This document shows positions 60,235-64,000 of a DNA stretch of 64,000 bases, piece after piece; the first letter of the stretch is position 1, and every line of letters starts with the position of its first letter. The notes under the pieces were generated by a model, which was given only the letters and a program-made list of their open reading frames with translations, did no database searches and had not been told where the DNA came from. The DNA lies in assembly GCF_014168815.1 (NCBI RefSeq), contig NZ_AP021972.1:2108001-2172000 (forward strand), in the 5' to 3' direction. Source of the stretch: Klebsiella sp. WP3-W18-ESBL-02 (GTDB taxonomy: Bacteria > Pseudomonadota > Gammaproteobacteria > Enterobacterales > Enterobacteriaceae). Made by a program: the position numbers and the translations under genes.

Positions 60235-61035
60235 TTAGTCCAGTTCGTTATCAAGATCGTTGTTGCCTGCAGCCTGAGCTGGCGCACCGGCGACGCGGTT
60301 ATATTTCGGGCTAAGCTGGATGTAGAGAACGGCCATAACGGCGCCAATCACACCCAAAGCAACCAGGTTGAAGTCAGTGAACGCCGCAGTGACGAAGCCG
60401 AGGTAGAAGAACGGCATCAGGTAGCCTGCGCGCATCATGTTGATGACCATCGCATAACCGACGACCACGATCATGCCACCGGCGATGTTCAGACCGCTGG
60501 TCACAACTTCCGGAATGGCGTTCAGCATGCTCTGAACTTCGCTGGTACCGACGGAAATAGCAACGATAACGGCCGGGATAGCAATACGCATCGCCTGCAG
60601 GAACAGGGAAGAGACGTGGATCCATGACAGCGCCGTAAGGTTACCGTTTTCAGCGGCTTTATCTGCTGCGTGCTGGAATGCCACGGTGATGGTACGGACG
60701 ATGATGGTCAGTACCTGGCCCGCTGCCGCCAGCGGAATCGCCAGTGCGATACCTGCACCAATACTTTGATGCCCGGCGATAACCAGAATGGTGGAAATAA
60801 TAGATGCCAGAGCGGCATCTGGCGCAACCGCCGCACCGATGTTCATCCAACCTAGTGCGATCATTTCCAGGGTACCACCGATGATAATACCGGTTTTCAT
60901 ATCCCCGAGAACGATACCGATCAGCGTACAGGCGACCAGCGGACGGTGGAACTGAAATTCATCGAGTATCGATTCCATACCCGCAATACATGCGACGATG
61001 AACACCAGCACAATCTGAAGAGTGGTAATCTCCAT
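60235..61035 (-). CDS. manY: ManY, mannose PTS membrane subunit IIC
   Basis: 266 residues, same length as E. coli. Highly hydrophobic with about six to seven membrane segments; GMESILDEFQFHRPLVACTLIG and the central GGTLEMIALGWMNIGAAVAPD are family hallmarks. Forms the sugar channel with ManZ; three bases separate the two genes. Confidence 0.95.
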   Translation of the reverse strand: MEITTLQIVLVFIVACIAGMESILDEFQFHRPLVACTLIGIVLGDMKTGIIIGGTLEMIALGWMNIGAAVAPDAALASIISTILVIAGHQSIGAGIALAIPLAAAGQVLTIIVRTITVAFQHAADKAAENGNLTALSWIHVSSLFLQAMRIAIPAVIVAISVGTSEVQSMLNAIPEVVTSGLNIAGGMIVVVGYAMVINMMRAGYLMPFFYLGFVTAAFTDFNLVALGVIGAVMAVLYIQLSPKYNRVAGAPAQAAGNNDLDNELD

Positions 61036-61095
61036 TGTACTTCTCCTATTGCTAATTCAAACTTAAGTGTGAAAGCTAAAAAGTTGCCAGAGTGC

Positions 61096-62064
61096 TTATT
61101 TCGGCACTTTAGCAATCAGATCCATCATTTTCAGTCGCTGATCGGTTGAAACCTTACGGACTTCCAGCTCGATACCGCGTGCGTTCAGTTTGTTAAACGC
61201 CTCGATATCTTTCTCGTCAACGGATACCGCGTTATTCACCTGGGTTTTGCCCTGGCGGAACGCCATACCACCGACGTTTACGGAGGTCACCTTCACGCCG
61301 CCTTCCACAATACGTTCTACGTCAGTCGGGTTAGTGAACAGCAGCATCACACGTTCACCCGCGTATTTCGGGTTGTTGTAAACGCGGATCATTTTGGCGA
61401 CATCGACAACGTGTGCCGTTACGCCAGGAGGAGCAACTTGAGTCAGCAGCGTTTTGCGCACGGTATCGGCAGCGACTTCATCGCTGACGACAATAATGCG
61501 GCTCACGTTAGTCTCTTTGGTCCAGCGGGTGGCGACCTGACCGTGAATCAGACGGTCATCAATACGAGCCAGACCGATAATCATGTAATCGTTCGGGCCC
61601 ATCGGTTTCGCTGGAGCAGCGGCTTTCGGTGCAGCAGGTGCGGCAACGGGCGCGGCTTTTTCTACCGGTTTCGCTTTCAGCGCTTTCACGCCTTCGCTAC
61701 CGGTTTCAACAGCCAGCGCAACCAGCTCATCAAAACTTGGGTTATCGTCACGCGCCATAAAGGTTTCAACCAGCATCGGAACGTTGACGCCGGCGATCAC
61801 TTCATAGTTTTCTTTGTCGACAACAATGCGGCTAGCCGCGTTGAATGGGCTACCGCCCCAGGTATCAACAAGGAACAACACGCCTTTGCTGGTATCAAGC
61901 TTTGCCAGCTGCGCGTTGTATTTTTCGATTAACGTTTCTGCATTCTCGCCAGGCACGAAATCGATCCAGCCAACATTCTCCTGCTCACCCAACAGCATCT
62001 CTGCCGTTTTCAGCAGTTGTTCTGCTGCCCAACCATGTGTGCCTATAACAATAGCAATCGTCAC
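61096..62064 (-). CDS. manX: ManX, mannose PTS soluble subunit IIAB
   Basis: 322 residues. IIA domain with phospho-His10 (VIGTHGWAAEQL), an Ala/Pro/Lys linker (about 133-155) and IIB domain with phospho-His near residue 174 (IDDRLIHGQVATRW). It passes phosphate from HPr to the sugar. AGGAGG precedes the start. First gene of manXYZ. Confidence 0.96.
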   Translation of the reverse strand: MTIAIVIGTHGWAAEQLLKTAEMLLGEQENVGWIDFVPGENAETLIEKYNAQLAKLDTSKGVLFLVDTWGGSPFNAASRIVVDKENYEVIAGVNVPMLVETFMARDDNPSFDELVALAVETGSEGVKALKAKPVEKAAPVAAPAAPKAAAPAKPMGPNDYMIIGLARIDDRLIHGQVATRWTKETNVSRIIVVSDEVAADTVRKTLLTQVAPPGVTAHVVDVAKMIRVYNNPKYAGERVMLLFTNPTDVERIVEGGVKVTSVNVGGMAFRQGKTQVNNAVSVDEKDIEAFNKLNARGIELEVRKVSTDQRLKMMDLIAKVPK

Positions 62065-62246
62065 TTGCTACCTCCTTTATTATCGTGTGTATCAGTAGGG
62101 CTGATACATTTTGAACCGATGCCATAACCGAATCGATTCAGACAAGGGTTAGAGAGAAAATCCAATAACTACCGAGAATTATTTTAGACAGTGAAAGAAT
62201 AATTAATGTGATGAAGATCCGTAATTTAGTTAAAGGACAGCAATTA

Positions 62247-62261
62247 TTTTGTGGTGCAAAA
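62247..62261. promoter_or_regulatory. candidate Mlc/NagC-type operator upstream of manX
   Basis: TTTTG-TGGTG-CAAAA with AATT flanks: inverted repeat of the Mlc/NagC kind. Mlc represses manXYZ in E. coli. A partial CRP-like site (TGTGA at about 62208) lies nearer manX. Confidence 0.4.
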
Positions 62262-62303
62262 AATTGTCTTACATTTTGCAAAGACGCGTAAATCTTTGCC
62301 AAA

Positions 62304-62531
62304 ATGCTCATTGTTTTTGCTATGTTGTATTTCCGTTTAATTACACAGGAGTATAGGGCATCAGCCCGTAGTATGGATCGTCACCGACGTCTTTTCGCCA
62401 TTGACCGCCGTTGCGGCACACCTCCCGGCCTTCTGCGCCACCTTTTTTTATCGCCCGGTATCGTCTCGCTTAAACATGACATAGCGATGACTCGTCACGT
62501 CTCTCGTTGGAGTGGTTTATGGAACTGTTGA
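62304..62531 (+). CDS. possible leader ORF overlapping yoaE
   Basis: 75 codons from ATG 62304, ending 13 bp inside yoaE (TGA 62529). No membrane segment, Arg-rich. The overlap would allow translational coupling, and the yoaE start itself has only a modest ribosome site (GGAGTGG). Weak coding evidence; may just be leader RNA. Confidence 0.3.
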   Translation: MLIVFAMLYFRLITQEYRASARSMDRHRRLFAIDRRCGTPPGLLRHLFLSPGIVSLKHDIAMTRHVSRWSGLWNC

Positions 62532-64000
62532 TGGACCCGTCAATTTGGGCCGGATTGTTGACGCTTGTCGTTCTGGAAATTGTTCTCGGTATTGATAACC
62601 TGGTGTTTATCGCCATCCTGGCCGATAAACTGCCGCCAAAGCAGCGTGATAAAGCCCGCCTTATTGGTCTGTCGCTGGCGTTGGTGATGCGTCTGGGGCT
62701 GCTTTCCGTTATTTCCTGGCTGGTCACGCTGACCGCGCCGCTGTTTAGCGTATGGGGGCAGAGTTTCTCCGGACGCGACCTGATTATGCTGGTCGGCGGC
62801 CTGTTCCTGCTGTTTAAAGCGACCACCGAGCTGCATGAGCGGCTGGAAAACCGCCAGCACGACTCAGGCCACGGTAAGGGCTACTCCAGCTTCTGGGTGG
62901 TGGTGCTGCAGATTGTGGTGCTGGATGCCGTGTTCTCGCTGGATGCGGTGATTACCGCCGTCGGCATGGTGAACGATCTTCCGGTCATGATGGCCGCCGT
63001 GGTGATTGCCATGGGCGTGATGCTGCTGGCGTCTAAACCGCTGACGCGATTCGTGAACGAACATCCTACGGTCGTGGTGCTCTGTCTGAGCTTCCTGCTG
63101 ATGATCGGTTTGAGCCTGGTGGCTGAAGGCTTTGGCTTCCATATTCCGAAAGGCTACCTGTACGCGGCAATTGGCTTCTCGATCATCATTGAACTGTTTA
63201 ACCAGATTGCGCGCCGTAACTTTATCCGTCATCAGTCGACGCTGCCGCTGCGTGCGCGCACGGCAGACGCCATCCTGCGCCTGATGGGCAACCGCAAACC
63301 GGTCAGCGCCGCGCAGGAAGAAGGCCACACGACGACCGTGCCGGTGCCGGAAGGGGCCTTCGTGGAAGAAGAACGCTACATGATTAACGGCGTGCTGACG
63401 CTGGCCTCGCGTTCGTTGCGCAGCATCATGACGCCGCGTGGCGAAATCAGCTGGGTCGATGCCGATCTGAACGCTGATGAAATCCGTCAGCAGCTGCTGT
63501 CGTCGCCGCACAGCTTGTTCCCGGTGTGCCGGGGCGAACTGGATGAAATTGTCGGTATTGTGCGCGCCAAAGAGCTGCTGGTGGCGCTGGAAGCCGGTGA
63601 AGATGTGTTAGCGCTGGCTGCCGCCAACCCGGCGATTATCGTCCCGGACACGCTGGACCCGATTAACCTGCTGGGCGTGCTGCGCCGGGCGCGCGGTAGC
63701 TTTGTGATGGTGACCAACGAGTTTGGCGTCGTGCAGGGGCTGGTCACGCCGCTGGACGTGCTGGAAGCGATTGCCGGTGAATTCCCGGATGCCGATGAAA
63801 CGCCGGAAATCGTGGCCGATGGCGAAGGCTGGCGGGTGAAAGGTACTACCGATTTGCACGCGCTACAGCAGACGCTAGGCCTGGATAACCTCGTGGACGA
63901 AGATCACGACTACGCCACCGTGGCGGGGCTGGTGATTGCCGTCAACGGGCAGATTCCGGCAGTGGGCGAAACGGTTGAACTGCCGCCGCTGCAAATCACC
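62519..64000 (+). CDS. yoaE: YoaE, TerC-like membrane protein with CBS and CorC domains, 3' truncated by window end
   Basis: 494 codons visible from ATG 62519 (MELLMDPSIWAGLLTLV), about 25 residues short of the E. coli end. TerC-like membrane domain (residues ~10-230) with VLEIVLGIDNLVFIAI and LDAVFSLDAVITAVGM, the paired Asp motifs of the TerC/metal-export family; CBS pair (about 300-420) and start of a CorC-type domain. Likely involved in metal ion handling, possibly manganese; role not established. Confidence 0.93.
   Translation, partial: MELLMDPSIWAGLLTLVVLEIVLGIDNLVFIAILADKLPPKQRDKARLIGLSLALVMRLGLLSVISWLVTLTAPLFSVWGQSFSGRDLIMLVGGLFLLFKATTELHERLENRQHDSGHGKGYSSFWVVVLQIVVLDAVFSLDAVITAVGMVNDLPVMMAAVVIAMGVMLLASKPLTRFVNEHPTVVVLCLSFLLMIGLSLVAEGFGFHIPKGYLYAAIGFSIIIELFNQIARRNFIRHQSTLPLRARTADAILRLMGNRKPVSAAQEEGHTTTVPVPEGAFVEEERYMINGVLTLASRSLRSIMTPRGEISWVDADLNADEIRQQLLSSPHSLFPVCRGELDEIVGIVRAKELLVALEAGEDVLALAAANPAIIVPDTLDPINLLGVLRRARGSFVMVTNEFGVVQGLVTPLDVLEAIAGEFPDADETPEIVADGEGWRVKGTTDLHALQQTLGLDNLVDEDHDYATVAGLVIAVNGQIPAVGETVELPPLQIT

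Noticed and set aside
62864..63511. 215-codon minus-strand frame opposite yoaE
   Set aside because: His/Arg-rich shadow of a clear membrane protein gene on the plus strand.
1..64000. CRISPR array or restriction-modification system
   Set aside because: No spaced direct repeats of 25-40 bp and no methyltransferase/endonuclease pair seen; the methyltransferases present (RsmF, RlmA) are rRNA enzymes.

Overview
The window is enterobacterial chromosome (Enterobacteriaceae; gene content and protein sequences fit a Klebsiella/Enterobacter/Kosakonia-type genus better than E. coli). The left ~31 kb is the late half of a lambdoid siphovirus-type prophage. A ~2.5 kb scar region follows, and from about 33.5 kb the host backbone runs to the right end.

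Prophage (1 to ~31 kb): ninG (cut by the window edge), a YlcG-like small gene and a Q-type antiterminator lead to a candidate late promoter and a ~500 bp untranslated leader. Next come a lysis cassette (dual-start holin, SAR endolysin, Rz/Rz1), small accessory genes, terminase, portal, a MuF-type head protein with a C-terminal HExxH metallopeptidase-like domain, scaffold, capsid, head-tail joining genes and a complete lambda-like tail (tube, G/GT chaperone, tape measure, M, L, K, I, J, tip proteins, side fibre). Two -1 frameshift sites are visible. One is the canonical A-AAA-AAC in the tail chaperone. The other is a G-run plus stem-loop at the capsid stop codon that would add an Ig-like (Big_1) domain to some capsid subunits. 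Accessory genes (a lipoprotein, a decayed cor exclusion gene, AT-rich membrane proteins, an antisense gene) sit between structural genes, often bounded by intrinsic terminators. The right end carries an SOS block: a dinI-like gene divergent from umuDC, with two LexA boxes between them.

Scar region (~31 to 33.5 kb): an 11-copy hexanucleotide repeat, a minus-strand gene with a HEPN-like RNxxxH motif, a 15-bp perfect inverted repeat and the frameshifted C-terminus of a Hin/Pin-type DNA invertase. No attachment site or integrase is visible; the integrase end must lie to the left of the window.

Host backbone (33.5 to 64 kb): an lpxP-like acyltransferase, yebV, rsmF, letAB (yebST), msrC, proQ, prc and htpX. 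Then comes a pgaDCBA biofilm-polysaccharide operon divergent from an orphan LuxR-type regulator, followed by yebQ, kdgR, yobH, mgrB, yebO, yobF (frameshifted relative to E. coli), cspC, rlmA, mntP with its Mn riboswitch, yobD, manXYZ and yoaE (cut by the window end). Except for lpxP and the pga block this is the E. coli 41-min gene order. Between kdgR and yobH a 147-bp REP-containing element with IS4-like ends has split the shared terminator and made an 11-bp target duplication.

All calls come from reading the sequence and from memory of the families; no database search was run.
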